The notes: generated from the sequence alone by a model not told the origin. A stretch of DNA of 64,000 bases from Agrostemma githago (GCA_958450325.1 OY288249.1:64544166-64608165); one strand, 5' to 3'. Numbered from the stretch's first letter, positions 46,601 through 57,924 are shown. Translations and numbers: made by a program.

Positions 46601-47649
46601 TTTCCGAGTGGAAGTGGAGTTTAATCTTTATGGATTTTATAGTTGGGTTGTTAAGGTCAGAGGAACGTAATAATATGATTTGGGTTATAATTAATAACTA
46701 AGAGTGCACATTTTATTACCATGAAGGATATGTGAGAGAGGAAGCAACTTGGTGATGCTTATATACATTATGTGGTAGGACTTCATGGATTTCAAAGGAT
46801 ATTATATTAGGTAGCGAACATGGTGAATTTTTCGTGCTTCGAGGACGAAGCTTTATTTTAAGGTGGGTAGAAATATACGTGACTACTTGTTTTTATGGTA
46901 AACTAAACATGTTCTTGTGTGATTTCATACTAATATCTATTTATTGGTCACAAATATGAATATTTTGGCTATTATCGATGCTTAATAAGCACAATGTCAT
47001 TGGTTATTGGTTATTACTTGAAATTGACTTGTTTACACTTGTTTGTGGTTTGTTTGTGCTCAACGCACATATTGGTAGTTTTTGTGCTCAACGCACATAT
47101 TGGTAGTTTTTGTGCTCAACGTACATATTGGTGGTTTGGTAGTTTGGTAGTATTAACCATATTTACTTGATTGATTGATTGATTTTGTGCATCACGCACT
47201 TGTAAAATGGTTGAACTTGTGAATTTCAAATTTTGAAATTTATTTAAATACTTTTGTCCGATATGCTCTTAACCTGGCAAGTGATACTTTACCTTAGAGG
47301 AGTATGAGAATTGTGGTGGTTTCGAACTTTGATATTATCTTATGGAATTAGGTGATTTTATCTTGTGGATTTAGGTGATGTGAGTTGTATACTATGAAAT
47401 TTGAGGAATTAGATAGTTATGGGTTTTGAGGATTTAGAAATGTGAGATATCTGTAAGGATGTGTTTAATTTGATGGATTTTGGATATATGGAGTAGATGA
47501 TTTATTTTGGAGATATATGAAGAATTTTGGTGGATTTTAGGTGTATGGAGTGAGCGGGTCATTTTGGACATTCATGAGTAATGTGAGACTTTATTTTCGA
47601 GGATGAGTTTAAACTTCGAGGACGAAATTTTGTTTTAAGGAGGGAAGTC
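46601..47649 (+). other. 3' non-coding part of element D with two polypurine-like tracts
   Basis: CTTCGAGGACGAAGCTTT...AAGGTGGGTAG (46837-46870) and CTTCGAGGACGAAATTTT...AAGGAGGGAAG (47612-47647) are two versions of the pol-end/PPT signal; only the second adjoins the LTR. Between them lie G- and T-rich sequence and a short repeat array. Confidence 0.65.
47056..47145 (+). repeat. 28-bp repeat, three copies, element D
   Basis: GTGCTCAACGCACATATTGG with a TAGTTTTT spacer starts at 47056, 47084 and 47112. Each copy holds the dyad GTGC...GCAC (GTAC in the third). Confidence 0.88.
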
Positions 47650-49751
47650 TGTAACACCCCGTTATTTTCTGAGTCAATTATTAAGCTTGACTTTTCTACT
47701 TTTATTTAAATCGGTTTTTTTTTAAGTTGGAAAAATATTTTAATGTCGTTATAAAATTTTAAGTATTTTGGGCCTTCTTATTATAAATCGGTTTTGGACT
47801 ATTTTAAAAAGTGGAACGTTATTTTATAAACCGACTTTGTATCATATTCGTTTTCGAGTCTAACACAATAAGGGGAAAAAAAAAAGGAAATCCTCAATTT
47901 TATAAAAACCCACGTGACCCCCAAAACCCCCATCACAATTCATTCATTCATTCATTCCCCTTTGGCTGTCGTCTATCTCTCTCTCCCTCTAGTTCTCGTT
48001 TTTTTTTTCAAGTTTTCAACCGTCATCAGAAATCGGTCTCGATCCTTACTTACACCAACAAGTTTTACATTCTCCTTTATCTAAATTGTAAGTTTCTTAA
48101 CCAATTGTACTTTATACTTCTTATAATTAGTGAGTCAATTAGATAGTACTCCGTATGTCTTGATATTTACTTTGAGTTCGATAGTTTCCTTTGTTTTGTT
48201 TAAAATCGTTTCCTCACCATAAATTAATAATTAGGTAAATATGTGGTGTTTGGACAGAAATTTGGGTTTCGGTCTCGGGTTGCTAATTTCGTTATTTTGG
48301 GTCGGCATAACATGTAGGTAATTGGTACTCTTTATAAAAGATGGATGGTGGGTGACTAGGAGTGATTATCATTAAGATTAGAAGAGTTTGGCACATAATA
48401 ATGTATGCGACATTATCACAGGGATTCGGGGAATGCAAGAGTGCGTAATTGGAAGATAGTTTGAATTGTTAAAGTAACTATGGGGTAGGGGTGAGTTAAG
48501 GGAGGCAATTAATTTAAGTGCTTAATCAATTTCTGAGATTTCGTTCAAATCTAGGAGTTAGTACAAGTTGTAATTGTGACGGAGGTCAATCTTTATGTAA
48601 AGGTTTGGATGATAGTATACTAGGACAATGACTATATAAATCAGTCAGATTGGTTATTGAACCATTGGTATTATTTGTAGTTTGCGGATTCGAGGAGAAA
48701 GAATTTTTGGATTAGTATTAACTCGGATTGACCGTCTTGAGAGGTAAGGACGTTTTGACCTTTTTCACCTTTAAGTAAAGAGCATGTTTGGTTTAAATTA
48801 TATTTTGAAACGGTTTTATAATTATTTTGGTCAACGATGAATTTTTATGATACTCTTGTAATATTTTGGATGTTGGAATTTTGTGACACAAGTATGGTAT
48901 TATTTTGGTACAATTCTTTTGGTGGTTATAACAGACTCTGGGAGCTCTGTTGGTCTATGAGGTTAGGGTGCGTCTGAGACGTCCCTGGGATTTCGTCCCG
49001 AAACTGAACTCCTGGCCCGAGTTGTGTTAAGTGGGGTTTTTCCGGCTCCCCACTTGCTAGGTAGTTAGACTTCCTCCTTTGGCAGCCTCATCCTACTGAC
49101 TGCCCAATTGTGAGTAGTGCGCACTATAGTAAGTCTAGCTAAGCATAGGTGGTACCTCTAGATCGATCGTGCAAAAGGGTAGGACCTTGGCACACAGGTG
49201 GAAACAATATATTTTGGTTGGTTTTGGTTTTGACTACTATTTTCACAGTATTTTGGTTTGGTATTGAGACAATAATATTTGACTCTGATTTCAGTTTACT
49301 ACATATTATAATTATTGTTTTACGTTTTCAATATAATATATTTTACTCAGCTTTGCTGACGTCCTGTTGTTTTGGGTCGTTCCCCCGCTGGAACCTGTAC
49401 CTATTTGTGTTTTGGGTACAGTTAATAGGTACAATTAATATGTTGCATGGGTGCATTTGGTTCGGGATGCTGAGCGAGGAAGGATTTTATTATTTAACGT
49501 TTAACTCCAAACTATTTATATTTATGTTAAATTTTGGGTTGAAGTTGTTTTAAACCGTTTTGAATTTTGTGGGACTTAAGTCTTCCGCTGCAACGTTTTC
49601 ATTTAATTATTTATCGGATTTATAGTTCTTTTTAATTCATATACTATTCTTTTGCCTTGCATTTGGCCTTGTGAGCTAAATGCGGAGTAACGGCTTTAAA
49701 TTTTCCTATTTTATTCTTTATTTTGGTCGCGAAAAATTTAGGGCTGTTACA
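47650..49751 (+). repeat. 3' LTR of element D
   Basis: About 99.6% identical to the 5' LTR by eye; visible differences include C/T in the GCTGCCGTC segment, TTTGGGG/TTCGGGG and GCTGCGTGGG/GTTGCATGGG. Confidence 0.93.
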
Positions 49752-49756
49752 GATGG

Positions 49757-50490
49757 GCCACCTAATATGACAAGACTCTTAAGTTGCGCTATTCCGTAGC
49801 CTAGGCGAGTGGCAACACGGTCGAATCCTCGGAATGAGACTGTTTCCGTACGACAGGGCTTTGTGGTAGCAATGCCGTAGACTGGTGTTCTTTTGGATAT
49901 TCTTTTGATTTAGAGGTACATTCCCAAAGTGGGTATTGCTTCGAGTCCCTGACCAATTCTCGTCTTCAACTGAGCTGAGTACTAGGACACACTATAGAAA
50001 GGAGGCTAGATCTTTATTCTTTGAATTTATCTGGATTTTGTGAGTGGATGGAGAACTTTTGCCTAGGAGAAGCCCCCAGGACGACAAAGCTAGCTGCTGA
50101 GAACATGACAGTGTCGTGACCGGAATGATGATGCTTTTTCGAATTTGTGTGAATGGTTGTGCCTTTGTCGAAAGGCTGCCTACGTATTCACGTGTAGTGA
50201 AATCAAACCAAGCCGTAGTTCAGTGTTGAAAGATGTATTATGATGCCTAGCTTATTAGGGCTTTGTGTGTAACTAGTCATAGCGATGGTGTAGGCTAGGT
50301 GCATTCCCATTGATGTCTTGATCAAAAGGCTAGAATGGTTAGAATATTGATCCTGTGACTGTGAGCGTTCTCCGGGATAGCCCCCAGAGGTGGTGTGGAC
50401 TTATTTGGGCATGTTCTATGCCGACTGCAAGTTGAGTTCCCGTGTTTGGGGTTGGTAACTGGCCTGGTTTGAATGAGGAGAATTGGGATG
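49757..50490 (-). other. Interior of element C, segment downstream of the missing pol
   Basis: No supported ORF. 50170-50230 (GGCTGCCTACGTATTC, GCCGTAGTTCAG) parallels 1690-1790 of element A. AAGCCCCCAGG and TAGCCCCCAGAGG recur here and, as TAGCCCCCGAGTGAGG, at about 52170 and 52308. Confidence 0.55.
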
Positions 50491-50768
50491 GGATTTTAAC
50501 GAGTTCTGCTCTCTGGGATTTTAACGAGTTCTGTTCTCGGGGATTTTAACGAGTTTTGCTCTCGGAGGGATTTGACGAGTTTTGCTCTCGGGGATTTTAA
50601 CGAGTTTTGCTCTCGGGGATTTGACGAGTTTTGCTCTCGGGGGGATTTGATGAGTTTTGCTCTCGGGGATTTGACGAGTTTTGCTCTCGGGGGGATTTGA
50701 TGAGTTTTGCTCTCGGGGGATTTGACGAGTTTTGCTCTCGGGGGGATTTGACGAGTTTTGTTCTCGGG
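50491..50768. repeat. Minisatellite of 23-26 bp units, about twelve copies, element C
   Basis: Unit GGGATTTGACGAGTTTTGCT followed by CTCGG, with a variant GGGATTTTAACGAG. The minus-strand ORF across it (50496-50873) only reflects the repeat. The unit also occurs twice in LTR B. Confidence 0.92.
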
Positions 50769-52200
50769 TCTTTGTATGGTGATTGTGAATTTTGTTATGT
50801 AAAGGGGAAGTCGAGTAGAATGGCTCGAACTTTGATCGGGATAAGTTTTGATAATGCGAGATCTGATTTCCATGTCTGGCCCTAATGGTTAGGGGTATCC
50901 TATGAAGCTTGAATCCTCAAAATTCCGGGCCGTCTCTAGCCTGGGTCTCGAGAAGGTCTTGAGGGTTGTAATGTGGGAAGGCTAAATGTGGTGTTAGTTG
51001 ACCAGCTCGATTATCTCTCCCTTATTTGATGGTATGAATTTTAACCGTACCCTGGTCATGGGGTTTTCACTTGAATTGACCGTTGATCATGGTCATGGGT
51101 TTTTGGGGGTTCTTTTTTGATCATGACCAGCTCTTTTGTTTTGGGCTTTTTGCTTTTTCTTGGACTTTTTTCTTTTTTTTTGGCCTTTTAATCCCGGTCA
51201 TGGGTGCTTCTTTTGCCTGCTTTTTATTTCGGCTTTTGCTTCTTCTGAGACTTTTTTTTTTGTCCAGCTTTTTTTTTTGTTGGTCAGACTAACACCTAAG
51301 GTAGAGATTGGTCAAGTTGGTCAAGTCTTATTGGAAGGGTGTTTATTGTGGGAAGTGGGCTTGCCTCCCGTCTTGAACCCAAACTAGAAGACTACCTAGA
51401 TTTGTCATAAGATTTGATACCGCTCCTGCTAAGGGTAGTTATGTGGCTTTTCTATACCAGACATGGAACAGGTAAGAGAAAAACACGGGCTCGGTTTCCT
51501 GCAGTCATCATAGATGCGCCTATAATAGTCACGTGCATGTGCTCAGAGTGTACGATGGTGCTCATCATGTTCTCGAAAACATATAAGGAAAGCATATAAT
51601 GGAGATAGAATATTGAAAGCTAATTTTATTGAATTTTTGAAAAGAGGACAGAATACAAATGACTCTGACGCTGATTTGGAAATGAGGATGTAGGGTATCC
51701 TAGACTCGAACTCAGACTTAGACTCGAATCAAATCCGGACTCGGATGCTCGGTTGGTTGTTTTTTTTTTTTTGGTAAGGTCTTTGATTGGAGAGAACGAC
51801 GGGTGTCACGACTCGCCTAAACTCGGCTTTGCGCAAGTGCTAGTGAGGGAGTCAAACTAGACACGGCCCGGGGTGACGGGTCGACAAAGACTCTTGGACC
51901 GGGATACTCGAACGTTGATCTAGACGAGGTAACGACCCTGGCTTGGACTCGACCATGAGACTCGGACGATGTATGAGGGCGAGTCCGAAAATGGGGCAAC
52001 CGTGTTTGACCGCGTCGCGTGCTCGGACCAATCGTGGTGACCTAACCCTAGATGACTCGAGTATTTGTAGCATAGGTACGACTCGAAAAAGGCATCATAA
52101 GGACGCCAGTGTATGATGAACGTGGGGTGCCCTTAGGATGACCGTGGTTGACTGCTCGGTTGGGGGATAGCCCCCGAGTGAGGCTAAAGAATCTGATAGA
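50769..52200 (-). other. Interior of element C without coding capacity
   Basis: This is where gag-pol would lie in an autonomous relative; no gag or pol motif is visible. T-rich runs at 51140-51290 and GACTCG-rich text at 51700-52060 are the main features. Confidence 0.55.
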
Positions 52201-53305
52201 ACTCAGATGGTGTGACACCTAAGTGACTCGAAAGTGCGGTACGTGTGACAACACGTGCAAGACATGACCCTTAGAGCAACCGTGACTTATCGCCCTGCTG
52301 AGGGGTAGCCCCCGAGTGAGGAAAAACCCAAAAAGGAAATGAGTCGGAAAGGACACCTAGACGGGTGACTCGTAAAAACTGACTCCTAGATGGGTGACTC
52401 ATGGATGGTGGACTCTCCCTAGGATTTGGCAAAGTGGGCCTAGTCCCATTTGAAGGAAGATCCATGTGAGAATTCCCCAGACTTTGGACTCGAGTGTGTA
52501 AACGGGGTTCCCTTTGTAGGAGTTTGTCCTACGTAGGTGGGCCGTGCCTTGACAAATAAGGCAGACTGGGATGGGGTAGAAACTCGTGATGTAAGATCGA
52601 CGGAGTTTCGACGCTAGAGATTCTAACAACTTATGACAAGACCCGACACTACTAAAAAACGGGAAGTCCTAAGAAGAGGAAGGTTTTGAAAAGGGAAATT
52701 TGGATTTGAAAACCGAACAAAGTCGGATAGAATGGCCCGATTTTTTTTGAAAACCGAAAAAATCTTATCGGGCCGAATTTTCGGAAATTTTGATGAAGTT
52801 TGGGCAGCATACCGGCTAAAAATAGGTTATTTTGAGTCAAAATCATAAGTCCTAAATTCGGTAGCTTTCCGGTTTTGAAAACGGATGTTTTGAAAAGATG
52901 CAAATTTTTGAAAATAATGGTTTTTGAAAAAGACCAAAGAAGATCAAGTAGCATGTAGTCACGGAAACAGTATAATGACACCATGTATGCTCTTAGTCTA
53001 AGTCTCGGTCGGTCAAATAGGGTCTATACCAACGACGATCGCTTTCTCGCAAATCAGGACGGACTTCCTAAGCCGAGTTGGTCTTAGAACCTGCCGTAAA
53101 ACCCATGCGAGTTCCGCCATCGAAGTCTTTAGTGCACCCATTTAGGAATGCACCGTGGTATAGTGGGACGTCGGTCACAAGTAACCGGCCCGGGAAAAAT
53201 TTGGGTTATGCATGAACCATTGAACTAAAACGTGTACATTACTAATCGAACGATTTCTTTTTGAGTCTCACCCTGAGGATGCCGATGGTAAGTGACTCAT
53301 CAGTT
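52201..53305 (-). other. Leader of element C, shared with element A
   Basis: Collinear with 8380-9318: GACACCTAGACGGGTGACT, GTAGGAGT-TGTCCTACGTAG, GATCGACGGAGTTTCGACGC, AGTATAATGACACCATGTAT, TATAGTGGGACGTCGGTCAC and the TTTCTTTTTGAGTCTCACCC block before the PBS. Confidence 0.75.
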
Positions 53306-53325
53306 GATCCCCAGCGGAGTCGCCA
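53306..53325 (-). promoter_or_regulatory. Primer binding site of element C, tRNA-Arg type
   Basis: Plus strand GATCCCCAGCGGAGTCGCCA, three bases from the LTR; one base differs from the PBS of element A. Confidence 0.8.
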
Positions 53326-53328
53326 AAT

Positions 53329-55617
53329 TGTGGACATGACATAGGTCCACCCCGACGCGGCCACGCGCGGGTTTGGGGAGGCGAATGAATCTCCATATGA
53401 GATGGTCAAATTGAAATTTATATCGAAGTAGGAGTCGCCACCGAACTTTGTGGGAGTTCGGGCCCGTTCGAACCCACTCTATGTCGTAGTGGGCCATATA
53501 CAAAATATGGCCCATTTCCGATGTCAGAGTTTATCGGGTTCGTCCCTTAGCATTTGATACCGATACCGACATTATCGGATATCGTGTATTGAATGACTCT
53601 CGTTGCCAATGGATTCGGACATCCGGAAACCATGGTTTTGAGTAAGGGGTGAGGGTACGTGTTGGGAAGTTCACTAAGAACACCCAACCCCGTCCGCACT
53701 TAGCGGCCTTTACTAAGATATCGTTCATTTTTGGTGTACACGCGTTAGTTCGATAGTGGAATGATATGCAAACATTATTTTCCCTAAGCATGTGAGAGAA
53801 GAAAAATAAATGGGTTGCTAAGTCGTTTAATGCATCTTAAACTAATAACGTCAAAGTTATTTTAGCATGTGAGATTTGTTTTAGTCTAATAAAACAAAAA
53901 AAAGACAAATTGCTACAAACACGAGAAAACAAGTTAGTAACGGTTGAATAAATCGAATAAAGATGTAAATACGATAATATGCATGATTTTGAAAAAAAGG
54001 TTTATGACACGTGATGGATTAACACGTGTTGACCGAGGTCAAAAAAAGTATTTATTGAAATCTGAAAATATGTCGCGAAAGTCGCTATTTTATGTAAGGA
54101 ACGAAAAGAATAAAAGACGAGAAAGCGAAGAAAAAAGGGTCGGCCTTCCAGGCTCTCGCGCGAGTCGCCTGGCAGGCGCGCGACTCGCGCGGGAGTCTGT
54201 CCCGCTTTTTTTATTTTTCGAAAATCGTTAATTTTTATAAACCGCGTACAAATATGGATTAACTTATACTCGATTTATATTTTCGATATTCGTCGTATTC
54301 GATATTCGATTATGAAATCGATATCAAATAGTTAGAATGATTTTAAAAAAAGTTTTGTGAAGTTTGTTTTGAAAAAGAGTTTGAACGAAAAGAAAAAATG
54401 TTAATTCTCTCCGCGTAAAAATCGTCGAATTTTGTTTAAAAGAAGATGTAACGATTTTTTTAGCATCAACGAGATTTAATTTAGTTCTTTGTTAGATACG
54501 ATATTCGATTAGAGAATCGATATCGTATTTTAAGAACGTTTATATATGAAAATAGTTTTTGTAGTATCGATATTAGAAATAAAAATAAAAAAGGATGCGA
54601 CAACGACCCATATTAAAAACGGACCGACCAACGACAAAAAAACGAAAAAAACGTGAAAGAGAAAGAGAAGGAGGAAGAATCAGGCTTGATTTTACACCCT
54701 CAACCTACATGCTTTGTTTTCTCGGAAAAGAGCTCGTCGGGAAGTGGCTTAGGCGCTGGAGCGTTGAGACGATGTGGATGAGTTTAGGATGGTGTATTTG
54801 GACGTGTGAAGTGATGGGTTTCGGCCGGCTTGTGGGTCGATTTCGTCGGGTTGATTTTGACGGTATTTCGATGCTATTTTTGGATGTATGGATATTATGG
54901 GATTGGTTATGTAACGAAGGTGTATGATTATGGATTGTAGATGTGTTATGAATTGTTGGTGTAATTGATAGATAATTGATGGATAGTTTCTGAATGAATT
55001 TTGTTGAACAGAGGGTCCTATTTATAGGCGAAGAGGTTTAGGAGAGGTATCTTGCTTAGACAACAAGAAATACCGATTTGGATAGGAAACACGAAAGTTC
55101 GAAAGGAACGAGAAGTCCGTTGCTTGGGGAGGAAGCAAGGAATCTCGGCTGGTTGGGGGGAGTTGTCTGAGTATTTTGATGCTCGGTCGGTAATTGATTC
55201 GGTTTTCGGATAGAATTTCTACTTAAGATCGAATTCTATCCTTAAACGGATTTGTTTAATATTTTTTGAAGCTGATTTTTTGTGGTGTTTGAGACCGAAT
55301 CAGCCACGTGAGGTGTCACGGCTGACTCGTGTGTCTCGAGAATATTTTTGACCGGGTTTTGACTCGGTCGCTAAAAGACGGTTTTACCCCTGGTGTCGGA
55401 ATCGACCCAAATTAGTCTCATTTGACTCGAAACGACCCACTGGGCCTGGATTTGAGGTTGGTTTTGTAAGATTTGTACTCCGTAATAAGCCCAAGCCAAA
55501 TGTCCTTGATTTCGAGCCCATATCCGAGACCATCAAAGCATGTTTGCGTCCGATCATCATCGGGTGTTTGGCGGGAACTATTATAGACACTTGGCGGTCA
55601 AAATGTGGGTGTCTACA
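53329..55617 (-). repeat. 5' LTR of element C
   Basis: 2289 bp. TATA box CCTATAAATAGG (minus) at 55017-55028. GC-rich inverted arms at 54157-54168 and 54180-54191, unchanged relative to the other LTR although flanking bases differ. Confidence 0.92.
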
Positions 55618-55622
55618 CATGT

Positions 55623-56225
55623 ATAAATAAATCGATCGCACAATAAACATTCAAACATACTCACAATCAAATATGCGAGAAAAAATGCAATTGACATAAA
55701 AAATTTAATTGTCCAAGACGGAATTATAACTGAATACGACAGATAATAATAGCCTGACAATTACGGACGTTCTAAAACATAAACATATAAACTTTACGAG
55801 GTGATGCGCAGCAATAAGTATAATCTTAACCAAAACAAAAGCATAAGAAAGAACAGGGAACCAAATCAAGAAGGAACAATTTGTATGCTGATGATGATGC
55901 AGCGTATGACGCAGGGATTCAACAATACCAAGAACAGAATTTGACCTACGTAATTCATACAAATTTCCTTTTCATATGCTTTCATTACCAATATTTGCCA
56001 ACACATAATTAAACTGTGACAAACCATGTAAGACGGCAAGATTAAGTATGTATAAGCGTGGTGAATGCTCCGTACTCTATGATAATTAAACAAAACCTAA
56101 TCAAGCAGGAGGTAAGAGCAAACACAATTGTTGCGGCTGAATCAATAGTGAGTAAATATCGAAAGGCGAATCGTAAATCAAATCAAATAAATCCAATCCA
56201 ATCCAAATAATTCAATATGAAGACA
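55623..56225 (-). other. Start of the interior of element E
   Basis: Region just inside the copia 5' LTR, cut off from the rest by element C. No gag start recognised. Confidence 0.5.
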
Positions 56226-56237
56226 GCTCTGATACCA
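56226..56237 (-). promoter_or_regulatory. Primer binding site of element E, initiator tRNA-Met type
   Basis: Complement reads TGGTATCAGAGC exactly, two bases from the LTR. Confidence 0.88.
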
Positions 56238-56239
56238 CT

Positions 56240-56708
56240 TGTTAGATTTAATCTGACCCAAGACTGAAACTTCATACTAAATTAATTGGTATATCGAATA
56301 GCGGAAGCGTACCTGACTCAATTGGAGAAGGGAGATGGAATGAAATCACCCGATTATGATCTTCTAACAGACACACTCGCCTTTTGGGTTTCTCCATACC
56401 GATGAGATATATGTGAGATTAGGTCAAACGTGTGCTGTCAGGGACCATAATCCTGAGTATATATATAGGGAGGGTGTGAAACCCTAATCACCCCTATTAG
56501 TCGCTTTAGTTGATACGCCCATCATGCCTCACTTAAAGTTCTACACTATTATAGTATCCGGCCCATACTTTATAAGACATAAATAAGCCCGTATTAGTTA
56601 TATTATGACGGATCACGTATTTGGGCTCTACTTTAATGATAGCTAATAAATACAATAAGTCCAAATAATATTGTCCACATATATTTTATTAGACCCATAA
56701 TTCTTACA
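56240..56708 (-). repeat. 5' LTR of element E
   Basis: 469 bp, TGTTAG...TTCTTACA on the plus strand, followed by target duplication GTACA (56709-56713). Differs from the 3' LTR at about twenty positions, with an 11-bp and an 8-bp length difference. Confidence 0.9.
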
Positions 56709-56713
56709 GTACA

Positions 56714-57129
56714 GGCCGTCGTAATCGTGAATAGGACAGAGTTTGTGAAGATCGAACCATCAAAGCTACTAAAAGGCATATGACATGTACGTGTGAAGAA
56801 CGACACAAGTTGATACGGTCCACTCGAAGGATGAAACAAACATTTTAAAATTCGTGTACTAAAGAATAAGTTTTTTTTTTCCGAAACTGTAATTGTAGTA
56901 TGTAATCTAATTAAATTATGCCTTGGTTCTTCCTCTACTTCTCTGTCGGGGCTCTATTTTGTATTTTCAACTTTTGACCTTTTTTTTTCTATTGTTTCCT
57001 TTGTTATGGATGCTTTTTTCGCCGCTGCTTCGAATCTATAACCCATTTTTGGTGTGTTAGTTTTGTTACTAAAACATACGTAATGAATTGCTTGTAGCTA
57101 GTTGATGTACGTAATAATAGTTAACTTAC
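56714..57129. other. Non-coding sequence between element E and the RPA1-like fragment
   Basis: No ORF with support. A final exon of the RPA1-like gene could lie here or beyond the E insertion, but none was recognised. Confidence 0.35.
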
Positions 57130-57924
57130 CCCTTGTCTATCTTTCTCTTCTTATTTTTAGCTGGGGTGTTCACCGGAGGGTCGAACTCTGTTGCAGGGTG
57201 CCTTCCTAAGTTGTCTTGGTTCGGTTGCTCCTGCGAAAACATTGAAACTTGTTTGGGTATATGACATTTTGTGTACAAAGAATTTGTGGTTCTTGGGTAA
57301 TAATTGTTGTTGTTACCTTTGGGTTTTTGTCCTTCCTTTCCACTGTGGGTGGAGTTGGAGGGTCCTTTGCCGGCGGTAATACCTTTTGACACTTGAGTTC
57401 CCGTTCGGAGTTGTATTTGGTAATCTCAATCTTGACTTTCATGGTGTATTCTCTCCCGACACATTGTTGTAGTATGTTGAACACTTTCTCCTGTCCCCCT
57501 TCCTGGTGTTTGCACTCTTGTTAGGTCAATACGGTAAAAATTTCATCGCGTAGTTGGTATGTTATTTTTTGTGCGTACCTTTTTATATAAGGTTAGTAAT
57601 GCTTCGATTGGTCTCCCGATTATCTTCTCAACTTCTCTCCCAAAGATCACCAAAGTTGTGTACGCCGTTTCGTCCGCTATTGTAGTGATTAATCTGTAAA
57701 TGTGTTGTGGATATTAACATATTTGTGATATTGTTTAGGAGCAGTGGATAGGACGAACATATCACACGGTGAGTAATAATTTTGGGGATTTTCTTACCTT
57801 TGTTTGGGGTAGGGTATTGGTTTGTTACATTGGCGACATTTTCCGTCTTCATCAATTCCAGCGGGGTATGATGTGCAAGATTGATACCGCCAGTCAACAT
57901 TTGTTCTTATGATGGTAGGGGATT
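57130..57924 (-). pseudogene. RPA1 (RPA70)-like gene fragment, C-terminal exons
   Basis: Minus-strand exons joined by GT-AG sites: 57924-57798 (5' truncated), 57693-57579, 57502-57383 and 57230-57130. They read through in phase: NVDWRYQSCTSYPAGIDEDG and CRQCNK (zinc-ribbon region), then ADETAYTTLVIFGREVEKII, then VFNILQQCVGREYTMKVKIE, then a basic end KNKKRKIDKG. This is the DNA-binding C-terminal OB fold with inserted zinc ribbon of replication protein A large subunit; RPA binds single-stranded DNA, and RPA-like genes are also carried by plant Helitrons. The second zinc-ligand Cys appears as Tyr (CTSY), and the 5' part is cut off at 57925 by element F, so the copy is not functional. Confidence 0.72.

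Larger units (their letters stand above)
41823..49751 (+). mobile_element. Internally deleted Ty3/gypsy element (element D), gag retained
   Basis: LTRs at 41823-43925 and 47650-49751 (2103 and 2102 bp, TGTAACACC...GCTGTTACA) are nearly identical, about eight substitutions. Perfect target duplication GATGG at 41818-41822 and 49752-49756. Plus orientation is shown by the Met-type PBS and gag. Gag with its CCHC knuckle and a protease active site is open; pol is reduced to broken RT and RNase H scraps and no integrase was found. The gag sequence is of the chromovirus (Tekay/Del-like) type. Confidence 0.92.
38596..55617 (-). mobile_element. Large non-autonomous Tat-related LTR retrotransposon (element C)
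   Basis: Two 2.29-kb LTRs, a tRNA-Arg type PBS at 53306-53325 and perfect target duplication CATGT at 38591-38595 and 55618-55622 define the element. Once nested element D (41823-49751 plus one GATGG copy) is removed, its interior is about 4.5 kb and carries no gag, protease, RT or integrase. Its LTR termini, PBS and leader are shared with autonomous element A, and a segment at 50170-50230 matches the region just after A's pol. It is therefore a LARD-type derivative that must have relied on a Tat partner's proteins. LTRs differ at roughly 2% of positions by eye. Confidence 0.9.
33489..56708 (-). mobile_element. Ty1/copia LTR retrotransposon (element E), degraded, host of the nested insertions
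   Basis: LTRs at 33489-33961 and 56240-56708 begin TGTTAG and end TTCTTACA on the plus strand. Perfect 5-bp duplication GTACA at 33484-33488 and 56709-56713. The initiator-Met PBS next to the right LTR fixes the minus orientation. Without the 17-kb insertion at 38596-55617 (plus one CATGT copy) the element is about 6.2 kb, a normal copia size. Only the RNase H end of pol is recognisable; the rest is AT-rich with no long ORF. LTRs differ by about 5% plus indels, so it is the oldest of the nested set. Confidence 0.9.

Noticed and set aside
50496..50873. Minus-strand ORF with repeated REQNS/PRAKLVKS text
   Set aside because: Direct translation of the minisatellite, no start context or family.
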